DNA from: Neobacillus vireti
GTDB lineage: Bacteria > Bacillota > Bacilli > Bacillales > Cytobacillaceae
Length of the DNA stretch: 64,000 nt
Assembly (NCBI RefSeq): GCF_001026695.1
Contig: NZ_LDNB01000010.1
Span: 82,483-146,482 of the forward strand
Direction: 5' to 3'
Both the position numbers and the translations under genes were made by a program. Shown piece by piece: positions 52,636 to 61,111 of this stretch. Every line of letters starts with the position of its first letter. The first letter of the stretch is position 1. A model generated the notes under the pieces. The model was given only the letters and a program-made list of their open reading frames with translations, ran no database searches and had not been told where the DNA came from.

Positions 52636-52779
52636 TAATATTTCGCATTGTTTATTCAAGAAGACGGAATGGCATTATTCTCTTGCATACAGTTCACGGA
52701 AATATTGTTAAAGTGAATATCAAAAGCTGGTACGGATAAACTAGGAGAGGTTACTATAGGAACAAAGGCGGTGTTAATT

Positions 52780-53163
52780 TTGTCAGATTTTCTGGAATCC
52801 ATTGAGTATGAAACGGGTACAGCTATTCAAACGTTTAACATTATCGAAATCATGGAACAGTCTGAAGGTTTTGAAGTACTTTTAGATATCGATTTAGACA
52901 GCGGTTACGGATTGGAAGGCGTTAAATTATTTGTTTCTAATGAGGACTTAGATGCATACGAAACAAATGATATTCAAGAAGCAGTCAAATATGCTTTAGG
53001 TTTCTTTGAGCAACCCCAGGAGGTGTTTCAGCTGGAAATTGAAAAGAAGAGCCTGAAAGACCCATTAAAGAGTACAGAGTCACGAAGTCAAGAAGAACTA
53101 GCATTAAAAGAAAAATACAATATTAAAGACGATGACAGGGCATGGGAAGATGACCGCCTATAA
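52780..53163 (+). CDS. Hypothetical acidic protein
   Basis: 127 aa from TTG 52780 (AAAGGCGG upstream). Strongly acidic with IIEIMEQSEGFEVLLDIDLDSGYGLEGVKLF and a charged C-terminal third. No signal, no helix in the membrane. I do not recognise a family. Its stop codon coincides with the start of the 170-bp repeat element. Confidence 0.65.
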   Translation: MSDFLESIEYETGTAIQTFNIIEIMEQSEGFEVLLDIDLDSGYGLEGVKLFVSNEDLDAYETNDIQEAVKYALGFFEQPQEVFQLEIEKKSLKDPLKSTESRSQEELALKEKYNIKDDDRAWEDDRL

Positions 53164-53330
53164 GAAAAGCGCAAGCGCCCTGGTCAGCGGAGTATGGCCT
53201 GGAGCGCTCCAACTGAGATAAAGGAAACACGAAGAGCGCTCTTCGATTCGATGTTGACTTATCGTAGGGCGGAGAGAGAAGGACATTAGCCGCTAGGGCG
53301 CTGGAGCTGAACATTTCTCGAAGTTCAATG
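53160..53330. repeat. Dispersed 170-bp GCGCAAGCGCC element, copy 2
   Basis: Begins at the TAA of the preceding gene with ATAAGAAAAGCGCAAGCGCC and shares GTTGACTTATCGTAGGG and TTCTCGAAGT with copy 1 at 26528-26697. Apparent ORFs inside are not conserved between copies. Confidence 0.8.
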
Positions 53331-53371
53331 TTATAAATTCTTATACTGTAAAGGGGCCATCTTTCCTTCCT

Positions 53372-54232
53372 CTATTCATACTGACCTTTAACCTCTGGCA
53401 GCGATTGGTAAGTCGAATTTTTCTTTAAGATTTCAAGGATGTTAGCAACTAACTCGGACATTTCCTGACCATCATAACTCTTATCGCATTCCGACCATTC
53501 AAAATGCCGTTCCCCGCTATTAATCCAAACGTGCATATCATAGCCCTCATACGGTTTCTGATTACATTCCTTTGATAATTTTTTCTCTCCAAGGTAATTG
53601 GAAAAAATCATCAATTTGTAAATAGCGTTCATTTCCTTTTTCGAAAATTGAAAGTCGCTAACGGCAACGGTTTCGCCATTCTGTAAATCTTTAATCAACT
53701 TTTGTTCTTTTGTATTGATGACGTTTTTTTTACCCACCCCATATTTTAACTCAAAGGAAAAATAATCCTCCTTGTCTACATCATGGAAAATGGTTAATAG
53801 GTCAGTTACATCTGGGCATTCTTCAAGAATAAATTTTGTCTCTGTCTCCGATTCATGCTTTCGAATCCCTTTACAGACATAGGTGGATATTTCCCCTTGA
53901 CCAAACTTATCTTCGGTTGTATCGATTTTTACGGTTAATTTTGAATCGTGATAAGCTAAGTCGTGAAAAATAGGATCCCCCTCAATCGTATATCGGGTAA
54001 GCCGTATCTTATCGTCTTTACCTGTTTGAGCATTATCAACAAATAGATTTAACCGTTCAATATTTTCCATCATACCGTGAATTTCTTTGACTTCATTACT
54101 GGAGGGTTTTTTATTTTGCCCGCTGTTAGCAGGCAGGTCACTGGCAGTACCTTTATCTAATCCGCAGCCGGATATAAAAACAGCCATTAATGCGATTAAA
54201 ATAATCGAGGATATTTTTTTTAACACAAGCAC
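53372..54232 (-). CDS. Lipoprotein, DUF4362-like
   Basis: 286 aa. Type-II signal peptide with lipobox ISGC; mature protein hydrophilic with VKEIHGMMENIERLNLFVDN and four or more Cys in the middle and end. Resembles DUF4362 Bacillus lipoproteins. Start is uncertain between GTG 54232, GTG 54226 and ATG 54238; the GTG at 54232 has AAAGGG at 6 nt. Function unknown. Confidence 0.72.
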   Translation of the reverse strand: MLVLKKISSIILIALMAVFISGCGLDKGTASDLPANSGQNKKPSSNEVKEIHGMMENIERLNLFVDNAQTGKDDKIRLTRYTIEGDPIFHDLAYHDSKLTVKIDTTEDKFGQGEISTYVCKGIRKHESETETKFILEECPDVTDLLTIFHDVDKEDYFSFELKYGVGKKNVINTKEQKLIKDLQNGETVAVSDFQFSKKEMNAIYKLMIFSNYLGEKKLSKECNQKPYEGYDMHVWINSGERHFEWSECDKSYDGQEMSELVANILEILKKNSTYQSLPEVKGQYE

Positions 54233-54286
54233 ACACATCCCTTTATAGAAAAAGACGAGTTAACATGGAAAAGGTTTCTTGTTTAT

Positions 54287-54961
54287 CTATTCTTTGATTT
54301 TATATTTAGCGATAAAATCATGAATATGCTTGAAAACTTCCTTCGCAGCTTCGATGGACGCTAACGTATCCCCTTTTATTTCCAATCCATGGTCAGCCTT
54401 GGGAATGACGACCTTACTGACATGTTCATTATTTTTCAGGGATGAAATCCGTTCTTCAATATAATGATGGTCTTCATCCCCGATTACACAAAGGGAAGGT
54501 AGCTTAGTGTTCAATAGCGCATCATAAACAGCGTCAATTTTCATAAGCGGAGTTAACCAAATTCCAATCGCATTTTTGATGAAATTCCGTTGATTCCATT
54601 CCATAGCCATCGGAATCGTGCCAATTGATTTACTTAATAAAAAGCACTGTTCATAATTGGTCTCCTTCAGAACCTCCCAGACAACCGCCTTCACATCGTC
54701 GTACATCCAACTATCTTGCTCTTGATTGTTAAGCTCTATAAAATGCTCATTTTTGGCAAAGTTATAATTGATATGAAGAACATCCACTTTCTGATTTAAA
54801 CATACTCCCGTTGCGTAATGAAATAGCGGCCGCTCCGTAGAATAACCGAGCCCTGGCAGCATAAAGCAAATGCTTTTATTCGGTTGTTCACCGTGAATCC
54901 ACGTATAGGGGATGGTGGATTGCTCGGTTCTTACAACTTGGCCTTCCGTAATTTGATACAT
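54287..54961 (-). CDS. Alpha/beta hydrolase-like protein
   Basis: 224 aa. LPGLGYSTERPLFHYA at the oxyanion region, nucleophile elbow SKSIGT (Ser for the first Gly), Asp in GDEDHHY and His in KADHGLE. ATG 54961 follows AGAGGTGA at 5 nt, 5 bp after the GNAT stop; the GTG at 54970 overlaps that stop. Co-transcribed with the GNAT gene. Confidence 0.8.
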   Translation of the reverse strand: MYQITEGQVVRTEQSTIPYTWIHGEQPNKSICFMLPGLGYSTERPLFHYATGVCLNQKVDVLHINYNFAKNEHFIELNNQEQDSWMYDDVKAVVWEVLKETNYEQCFLLSKSIGTIPMAMEWNQRNFIKNAIGIWLTPLMKIDAVYDALLNTKLPSLCVIGDEDHHYIEERISSLKNNEHVSKVVIPKADHGLEIKGDTLASIEAAKEVFKHIHDFIAKYKIKE

Positions 54962-54966
54962 TTGCT

Positions 54967-55794
54967 TCACCTCTTTGGGGAGTCTGTAAATTTGAATTCT
55001 GCAATTTTACCACTTTCTAAAAAACCGATATTTTGATAAACCTTATTGGAGTCAGGATTTTTAAGGTCTGCATACAGCATCGGAACTAGGTTCTCAGATG
55101 AAATGATTACACACAGCTCTGCTACAAGCGCGCTTGCATAGCCATTTTTTCGATGTGAAATCGGTGTAAATACTGAATTAATCCGTGCATGTCTTGGGGA
55201 GCGATGAGAAATATTCGCCATCGAAACCGGCTGATCATCAACAATCCAAAGATATAAATTCCCAGTTTGTATCATCGTCTCCGCCTTGGCTGTCTGAGTA
55301 TTCGGTTCAACCGCGGTCCCAAAAGCATCTCTTAAGAAACCTGCTAGATATTCTGCAACGGTATCCACATCCTGCAATGTTGCAGCTTGGATTTTACCTG
55401 GAACATTTACCGGCTTGATTACTTTTGGACAATAATAGGACTCCATTGCCATTTCGGTTTCGTATTGAAGATGATTCTTTTTTGAAAAAGCTTCCGCAAA
55501 AAGCGCGGCAGTCTCGGGTTCTCCGGTTACCCCTGGAAGCTGAACCCCATTAAGATGGTTGACCAATTCTTGAGTAATGTCATTCCGTTCTTCGGCCGTC
55601 GCTTCTTTTGAAATCCATAACCAGCCACTCTGCCCCGGTGTTTGGGCAAACATCATTTTTCCATCTTGCGTTTTGCAGGATAAGAAATCGCTGCCTTCAG
55701 TGATTCGATGAAACAGATTGTATTGTACCTCGTCAGCTTCAAAGGCACTCCCTTTGGCAATTGCTTCATCATTTGAGACAAGTCTTGAAAACAT
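54967..55794 (-). CDS. GNAT family acetyltransferase, two-domain
   Basis: 275 aa. The N-terminal half (1-135) is a variant GNAT domain; the C-terminal half has SPRHARINSVFTPISHRKNGYASALVAELC with the acetyl-CoA loop and KVYQNIGFLESG. Architecture resembles the double-GNAT proteins of Bacillus. AGGAGG before ATG. Operon with the hydrolase downstream. Confidence 0.83.
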   Translation of the reverse strand: MFSRLVSNDEAIAKGSAFEADEVQYNLFHRITEGSDFLSCKTQDGKMMFAQTPGQSGWLWISKEATAEERNDITQELVNHLNGVQLPGVTGEPETAALFAEAFSKKNHLQYETEMAMESYYCPKVIKPVNVPGKIQAATLQDVDTVAEYLAGFLRDAFGTAVEPNTQTAKAETMIQTGNLYLWIVDDQPVSMANISHRSPRHARINSVFTPISHRKNGYASALVAELCVIISSENLVPMLYADLKNPDSNKVYQNIGFLESGKIAEFKFTDSPKR

Positions 55795-55882
55795 ATTCGC
55801 TTCCTCCTAGGGGAAAATAACTTTCTGGTACTTTTTATCCTAAAAGCTTTGTTACTTCAAATTTTAAAATAACGAAATGTCA

Positions 55883-56128
55883 CAGTGCCCGTACCCGGCT
55901 TTTTTTCCGCTCAATGGGCACTCTGGACTCTTCACAGTGCCCATCCCCAGCATTTTTTCCACTCGATGGGCACTCTCGACTCTTCACAGTGCCCGTCCCC
56001 GGCTTTTTTTCTGCTCCATGGGCACTCTCGACTCTTCACAGTGCCAATCCCCAGCATTTTTTCCGCTCTATGGGCACTCTATTTTGTTTTGTGACCGTGA
56101 CGACTCTTTTTCACGCTCCATGGGCACA
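55883..56128. repeat. Phased hairpin array F (AGTGCCC/GGGCACT)
   Basis: GTGCCC starts at 55885, 55937, 55989, 56041 (GTGCCA) and 56091 (GTGACC); its complement GGGCAC starts at 55916, 55968, 56020, 56072 and 56122. The arms alternate 31 and 19-21 bp, giving a 50-52 bp unit. Each unit can form a 7-bp stem enclosing a poly-T stretch. Lies between the MOSC stop and GNAT start; apparent ORFs are repeat artefacts. Confidence 0.88.
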
Positions 56129-56200
56129 ATTATTCTTTTTTTGCGCGACGGCCCTTTTCCCACAGCACGGCACCACTATCGGTACTTCAAAGATCCAATT

Positions 56201-56914
56201 TTATTCATTCGGTCCAAAAACCCGATCGCTGATATCGGGGGCCTTGGTGCCGCCTTTTTCAATTCGCTTTTCTAATGTGGCTCTCATGCCTGGTGCAAGC
56301 AATTCACAATAAGCAAGCTCGCGCATTTCCACTAAATTTTGCTGTCTAGAATGTATAATTTGATTACATTTTTGGACGGTCCATTGTGGATAAGGGCGAT
56401 CAACTAAGGTAAATGTTTGACCATCCTTCACATACCCCTCTTTTAACACACGGAAATACCAGCCGGTCTTTCCGGTATTCTGTAATAACAGCGCTAAATT
56501 CTTTACTTTAAATCGGCGCGCCGGCTTCCAGCATGGCTGTCTGGGCTGTGAAACTTGAATAACCGCCTCGCCAATTTGAAAGGTATCGCCAATCGCAATT
56601 GTTTCCTCATTTACATTGCCCATGACCAAATTTTCACCCATGCCGCCGGATGATATCTCCTTAATGTCTAATTGTTCTTGCCAGTACCGATAATTTTCAA
56701 ATGAATAGGCGAAAACGGCTTTTTCTGGTCCGCCGTGATGTTTCAAATCACCTTGTCCGTCACCTGTTAACCCCGTTTTGCCGACCCAGATCGGTCCTTC
56801 GACAGGCTCTTTAAAAATCGCGCTAGTCCATTCCCGCTCCATAGGATTTACCGCTTCTTTATTACCGACCGTTTTTGGCAAACCCACAAATACTTGTTTC
56901 AATAAGAAATCCAT
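56201..56914 (-). CDS. MOSC domain protein (YiiM-like)
   Basis: 237 aa. MOSC domain (Moco sulfurase C-terminal type): KTGLTGDGQGDLKHHGGPEKAVFAY, GGMGENL, and QVSQPRQPCWKPARRF with the conserved Cys; a C-terminal 3-alpha-like segment follows. YiiM-type MOSC proteins use molybdenum cofactor for N-hydroxylated substrate reduction. AGGAGG before ATG. Single gene. Confidence 0.88.
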   Translation of the reverse strand: MDFLLKQVFVGLPKTVGNKEAVNPMEREWTSAIFKEPVEGPIWVGKTGLTGDGQGDLKHHGGPEKAVFAYSFENYRYWQEQLDIKEISSGGMGENLVMGNVNEETIAIGDTFQIGEAVIQVSQPRQPCWKPARRFKVKNLALLLQNTGKTGWYFRVLKEGYVKDGQTFTLVDRPYPQWTVQKCNQIIHSRQQNLVEMRELAYCELLAPGMRATLEKRIEKGGTKAPDISDRVFGPNE

Positions 56915-57033
56915 AATTTTTCCTCCTAAAAATCACATCCGATTTATTTAATTTCGGCAGAAAGGATAAACATCCCTTCCTAGGTACGATAAATAAATCA
57001 TTAGCTAAAACTTTTTAGGAATAATAAATTTAG

Positions 57034-57086
57034 TAAAAGCGCTTGCATTTTCAAAAATCTGTTTTATAATACTTGTATACAAGTAT
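57034..57086 (+). promoter_or_regulatory. gnt promoter with cre and GntR operator
   Basis: TTGCAT (57043-57048), 16 nt, TATAAT (57065-57070). Candidate cre TAAAAGCGCTTGCA (12/14) overlaps the -35. The perfect palindrome ATACTTGTATACAAGTAT (57069-57086) is the known B. subtilis GntR operator sequence and covers the start site. Confidence 0.85.
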
Positions 57087-57113
57087 CCTAGTACTTTTTA
57101 GGAAGGTGGTTTA

Positions 57114-57842
57114 ATGACAGAATCGACCGAATTTCTTTATCCACAAAAGTGGCTTTCAAAAGCATCCACCGGTGATCGTGTCACCTGCGAGCTTAGAATG
57201 CAGATCATTTCTGGCAGGATTGAAAGCGGTGCCATCTTATCGGAAAATAAATTGGCAGCCGATTTTGAGGTAAGCCGATCACCGATTCGTGAAGCATTGA
57301 AAGTTTTGGCAGCTGAAAATTTGATTCGCTTAGAAAGAATGGGCGCAGTAGTCATTGGTTTAAAAGAGAAAGATATCGAAGAGATTTATGATGTACGCCT
57401 GCTCATCGAAACGTTTGTCTTTGAACGGCTTGTCAAAATAGATACGAAAGAACTAGTAAGGGAACTAAGTAAAATAGTAGAAATGATGAAAATCGCCATC
57501 AAATATCGCGATGCTGATGAATTTTCCTATCAGGATATCTTATTCCATGAAACGATAATTCGGACAATTAATCATTCTTACGTATTGATGATTTGGAATA
57601 ATACAAGACCAGTGATGGAAAGTCTTATCCTATTATCGATGCGTGCCCGCTTCAAGGAAAAATACGATGACTTTACACGCATTATCAAAAATCATCAGCT
57701 TTATATTGAAGCAATCGATACAAAAGATCGAAACCTGATGATTCAATCATTACATCAAAACTTTGATGATGTTCAAGGGAAAGTAGAAGACCTTTGGATG
57801 TCACAACAAATGCTATCAAAAGGAGTAGACCCGGAAAAATGA
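57114..57842 (+). CDS. gntR: Gluconate operon repressor GntR
   Basis: 242 aa FadR/GntR-family repressor. N-terminal winged helix with LRMQIISGRIESGAILSENKLAADFEVSRSPIREALKVLAAENLI; C-terminal effector domain. AAGGTGG precedes the ATG. Gluconate should relieve binding to the palindrome directly upstream, which is identical to the B. subtilis operator. Stop overlaps the kinase start (ATGA). The context (kinase and permease downstream) fixes the assignment. Confidence 0.95.
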   Translation: MTESTEFLYPQKWLSKASTGDRVTCELRMQIISGRIESGAILSENKLAADFEVSRSPIREALKVLAAENLIRLERMGAVVIGLKEKDIEEIYDVRLLIETFVFERLVKIDTKELVRELSKIVEMMKIAIKYRDADEFSYQDILFHETIIRTINHSYVLMIWNNTRPVMESLILLSMRARFKEKYDDFTRIIKNHQLYIEAIDTKDRNLMIQSLHQNFDDVQGKVEDLWMSQQMLSKGVDPEK

Positions 57843-59383
57843 CCAGCTATATGTTAGGTGTTGATATCGGTACAACAAGTACAAAAGCCGTTTTATTTAC
57901 TGAAAAAGGCGAAGTCATCCAACAAGAGAATATCGGTTACCCCCTTTACACACCTGATATTTCGACAGCTGAACAAGATCCTGAAGAGATTTTTCAAGCT
58001 GTTGTACAAGCGATTTCGAAAATAATGAAACAAAATTCACAGAAAGAAATATCGTTTCTTTCATTTAGCAGTGCGATGCATAGTGTCATTGCCATGGATG
58101 AAAATGACCAGCCGCTGACACCTTGTATCACTTGGGCAGATAATCGCAGTGAAGCCTGGACCCATAAAATAAAAGATGAGTTAAACGGGCATGAAGTCTA
58201 CAAACGAACAGGAACACCGATTCACCCGATGGCACCATTAAGCAAAATTACTTGGCTTGTGAATGAACATCCAGAAATTGCTACCAAAGCGAAAAAATAT
58301 ATCGGGATTAAAGAATATATCTTTAAAAAATTCTTTGATCAATACGTTGTCGATTATTCACTCGCTTCAGCAATGGGCATGATGAATCTCAAAAGCTTGG
58401 ATTGGGATGAAGAAGCATTAACAATTGCGGGGATCACACGGGAGCAATTATCTAAACTCGTACCAACAACCGCAATTTTTACAAACTGTCATCCTGAATT
58501 AGCGAACCAAATGGGGCTAGACCCACAAACACCATTTGTCATTGGCGCAAGTGACGGTGTACTTTCCAATCTAGGTGTAAATGCGATTAGAAAGGGCGAA
58601 GTTGCAATCACAATTGGGACAAGCGGTGCGATTCGAACGATTATTAACCAGCCGCAAACAGATGAAAAAGGGCGAATCTTTTGCTATGCCTTAACTGAAA
58701 AGCATTGGGTCATTGGCGGACCTGTCAACAATGGCGGGATGGTCCTTCGCTGGATTCGGGATGAATTTGCCGCTTCAGAAGTAGAAACAGCGAAACGTCT
58801 CGGAATTGACCCTTACGAGGTTTTAACGAAGATTGCTGAACGGGTAAGACCCGGTGCTGACGGCTTGTTATTTCATCCATACCTTGCTGGTGAACGTGCG
58901 CCATTATGGAATCCTGATGTAAGAGGCTCATTTTTCGGGTTAACGCTGTCACACAAGAAGGAACATATGATTCGTGCAGCCCTAGAAGGAGTCATTTACA
59001 ATCTATACACCGTATTTTTAGCATTAATTGAATGTATGGAAGGTCCTGTGATCCGAATTCAGGCAACTGGAGGCTTCGCAAGGTCCGAAGTTTGGCGGCA
59101 AATGATGTCCGATATCTTCGAATCCGAAGTAGTTGTTCCAGAAAGCTACGAAAGTTCATGTCTGGGTGCTTGTATTTTGGGCCTATATGCGACAGGGAAA
59201 ATTGATTCGTTTGAAGTAGCCTCTGAAATGATTGGCACTACACATAAGCATACACCAATTGAAGATGCAGCTAGAGAATACAGAGAATTGCTGCCTATCT
59301 TTATTAACTTATCCAGAGCATTAGAAGAAGATTATACACGGATTGCCAATTATCAAAGAAGCTTAATCAATAAAAATATATAA
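57839..59383 (+). CDS. gntK: Gluconokinase
   Basis: 514 aa FGGY sugar kinase making 6-phosphogluconate from gluconate and ATP. LGVDIGTTSTKAVL near the N-terminus is the phosphate-1 motif; GASDGVLSNLGVNA, TIGTSGAIRT and GGFARSEVWRQMMSDIF follow. ATG 57839 overlaps the gntR stop; an ATG at 57851 is an alternative. Normal length. Confidence 0.95.
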   Translation: MTSYMLGVDIGTTSTKAVLFTEKGEVIQQENIGYPLYTPDISTAEQDPEEIFQAVVQAISKIMKQNSQKEISFLSFSSAMHSVIAMDENDQPLTPCITWADNRSEAWTHKIKDELNGHEVYKRTGTPIHPMAPLSKITWLVNEHPEIATKAKKYIGIKEYIFKKFFDQYVVDYSLASAMGMMNLKSLDWDEEALTIAGITREQLSKLVPTTAIFTNCHPELANQMGLDPQTPFVIGASDGVLSNLGVNAIRKGEVAITIGTSGAIRTIINQPQTDEKGRIFCYALTEKHWVIGGPVNNGGMVLRWIRDEFAASEVETAKRLGIDPYEVLTKIAERVRPGADGLLFHPYLAGERAPLWNPDVRGSFFGLTLSHKKEHMIRAALEGVIYNLYTVFLALIECMEGPVIRIQATGGFARSEVWRQMMSDIFESEVVVPESYESSCLGACILGLYATGKIDSFEVASEMIGTTHKHTPIEDAAREYRELLPIFINLSRALEEDYTRIANYQRSLINKNI

Positions 59384-59402
59384 ATTAACGGGGGAAAATA
59401 CT

Positions 59403-60749
59403 ATGCCATTAGTTATAGTAGCAATTGGGATTGTAGCATTACTTATATTAATCATGGGCTTTAAATTAAACACATTTGTGTCACTTATCATTGTCTCATT
59501 CGGTGTCGCAATCGCACTAGGAATGAAATTAGACGAAATCATTGGGACAATCGAAGCTGGATTAGGCGGAACACTAGGCCATATTGCATTAATCTTTGGA
59601 CTTGGTGCGATGTTGGGTAAATTAGTTGCGGATTCAGGAGGCGCGCAGCGAATTGCGATGACTCTGGTTAATAAATTTGGTGAAAAAAATATCCAGTGGG
59701 CTGTAGTTGCAGCTTCATTCATCATTGGAATCGCTTTATTCTTTGAAGTAGGACTCGTTTTATTAATTCCAATCGTATTTGCCATTTCTAAACAATTAAA
59801 GGTTTCTATTCTTTATCTCGGTATTCCAATGGCAGCAGCTTTATCTGTCACACATGGCTTCTTACCGCCGCATCCAGGACCAACCACCATTGCCGGTGAA
59901 TTTGGGGCAGATCTTGGTCAAGTATTACTTTATGGTTTTATTATTGCCATTCCAACTGTCATTATTGCAGGACCTTTATTTACAAAGCTAGCAAAAAAAT
60001 TAGTGCCGGCATCATTTACAAAAACGGGTGACATCGCTTCTTTAGGTGAACAAAAAACATTTAAGCTTGAAGATACTCCAGGTTTTGGAATCAGTGTGTT
60101 CACTGCTATGCTTCCTGTTATTTTAATGTCGATTGCTACCATTATTACTTTGCTTCAAAAAACGATGGGCTTTGCAGATAACACATTACTAGCAATTATC
60201 CGTTTCGTTGGCGGCGCATCCCCTGCCATGGTCATCTCTTTATTAGTTGCGATTTATACAATGGGATTGGCAAGAAATATTCCAATTAAAGCAGTAATGG
60301 ATTCTTGTTCAACAGCAATCTCCCACATTGGTATGATGCTGTTAATCATCGGCGGCGGCGGTGCCTTCAAACAAGTATTAATTAATGGCCACGTTGGTGA
60401 CTATGTTGCCGAATTATTCAAAGGAACAAATATTTCTCCAATTTTACTTGCTTGGATTATCGCGGCAATTTTACGAATTTCATTGGGTTCGGCTACTGTT
60501 GCGGCTTTAACGACTGCCGGTTTAGTTATCCCAATGCTAGGCCAAACTGACGTTAACTTGGCTTTAGTTGTACTTGCAACCGGAGCAGGTAGTTTAATTG
60601 CCTCACACGTAAATGATGCTGGTTTCTGGATGTTTAAAGAGTATTTTGGTTTAAGCATGAAAGAAACATTTGCAACCTGGACATTACTTGAGACGATTAT
60701 TTCAGTAGCTGGATTAGGATTTATTCTCTTACTAAGTTTATTCGTATAA
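59403..60749 (+). CDS. gntP: Gluconate permease GntP
   Basis: 448 aa membrane symporter of the GntP family with 12-14 hydrophobic segments. Family patterns include FGLGAMLGKLVADSGGAQRIA, HGFLPPHPGPTTIA and GSATVAALTTAG. GGGGG 10 nt before ATG, 19 bp after gntK. Imports gluconate for the kinase. No gntZ follows: a terminator ends the operon here. Confidence 0.95.
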   Translation: MPLVIVAIGIVALLILIMGFKLNTFVSLIIVSFGVAIALGMKLDEIIGTIEAGLGGTLGHIALIFGLGAMLGKLVADSGGAQRIAMTLVNKFGEKNIQWAVVAASFIIGIALFFEVGLVLLIPIVFAISKQLKVSILYLGIPMAAALSVTHGFLPPHPGPTTIAGEFGADLGQVLLYGFIIAIPTVIIAGPLFTKLAKKLVPASFTKTGDIASLGEQKTFKLEDTPGFGISVFTAMLPVILMSIATIITLLQKTMGFADNTLLAIIRFVGGASPAMVISLLVAIYTMGLARNIPIKAVMDSCSTAISHIGMMLLIIGGGGAFKQVLINGHVGDYVAELFKGTNISPILLAWIIAAILRISLGSATVAALTTAGLVIPMLGQTDVNLALVVLATGAGSLIASHVNDAGFWMFKEYFGLSMKETFATWTLLETIISVAGLGFILLLSLFV

Positions 60750-60760
60750 GTAAAAATACT

Positions 60761-60788
60761 CAGCAGCGGTTTTATAGTCCGCTGCTAG
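60761..60788 (+). terminator. Hairpin after gntP
   Basis: AGCAGCGG/CCGCTGCT stem with a 9-nt loop just after the stop; weak T-run. Confidence 0.55.
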
Positions 60789-60795
60789 TTAAGCA

Positions 60796-60876
60796 AATGG
60801 CAGTATATCCCCCGCTCTTTTCTTAGATTCCTCTAAGGCATGAAGTGGTGGTTATACTGCCATTTTCTATTTTTTA
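60796..60876 (+). terminator. Long structured terminator-like RNA hairpin
   Basis: Outer stem AATGGCAGTATA/TATACTGCCATT continues with partial pairing of CCCCCGCT to AGTGGTGG and an inner CTTAGA/TCTAAG hairpin, then TTTTCTATTTTTT. Longer than ordinary terminators. The rest of 60877-61111 is empty apart from the K+ channel gene's upstream region. Confidence 0.6.
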
Positions 60877-61111
60877 ATAACAATGCCGTTGCATAGATTA
60901 AATCCTTCATAATCAAACTAGTCATATAAAGTGAAACTTTTCCCATCTACCCTTTTACTCCAGGTTATTGTTTTCGATTTTTTTCTTAGTGACTTCACTA
61001 CACAAGGCCAGTTAAAATGTAAAATTCCGTCATGTTTTTAAATTAATACTTTCAAATCCATTCAATTTTCATTATGATAGGGGATATGAAAAAGTTTGAA
61101 GGGGAATGTCC

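Noticed and set aside
55877..56312. Three overlapping ORFs rich in Ser/Pro/His over array F
   Set aside because: Repeat artefacts in three frames, no start signal, and overlap with the MOSC gene on the other strand.
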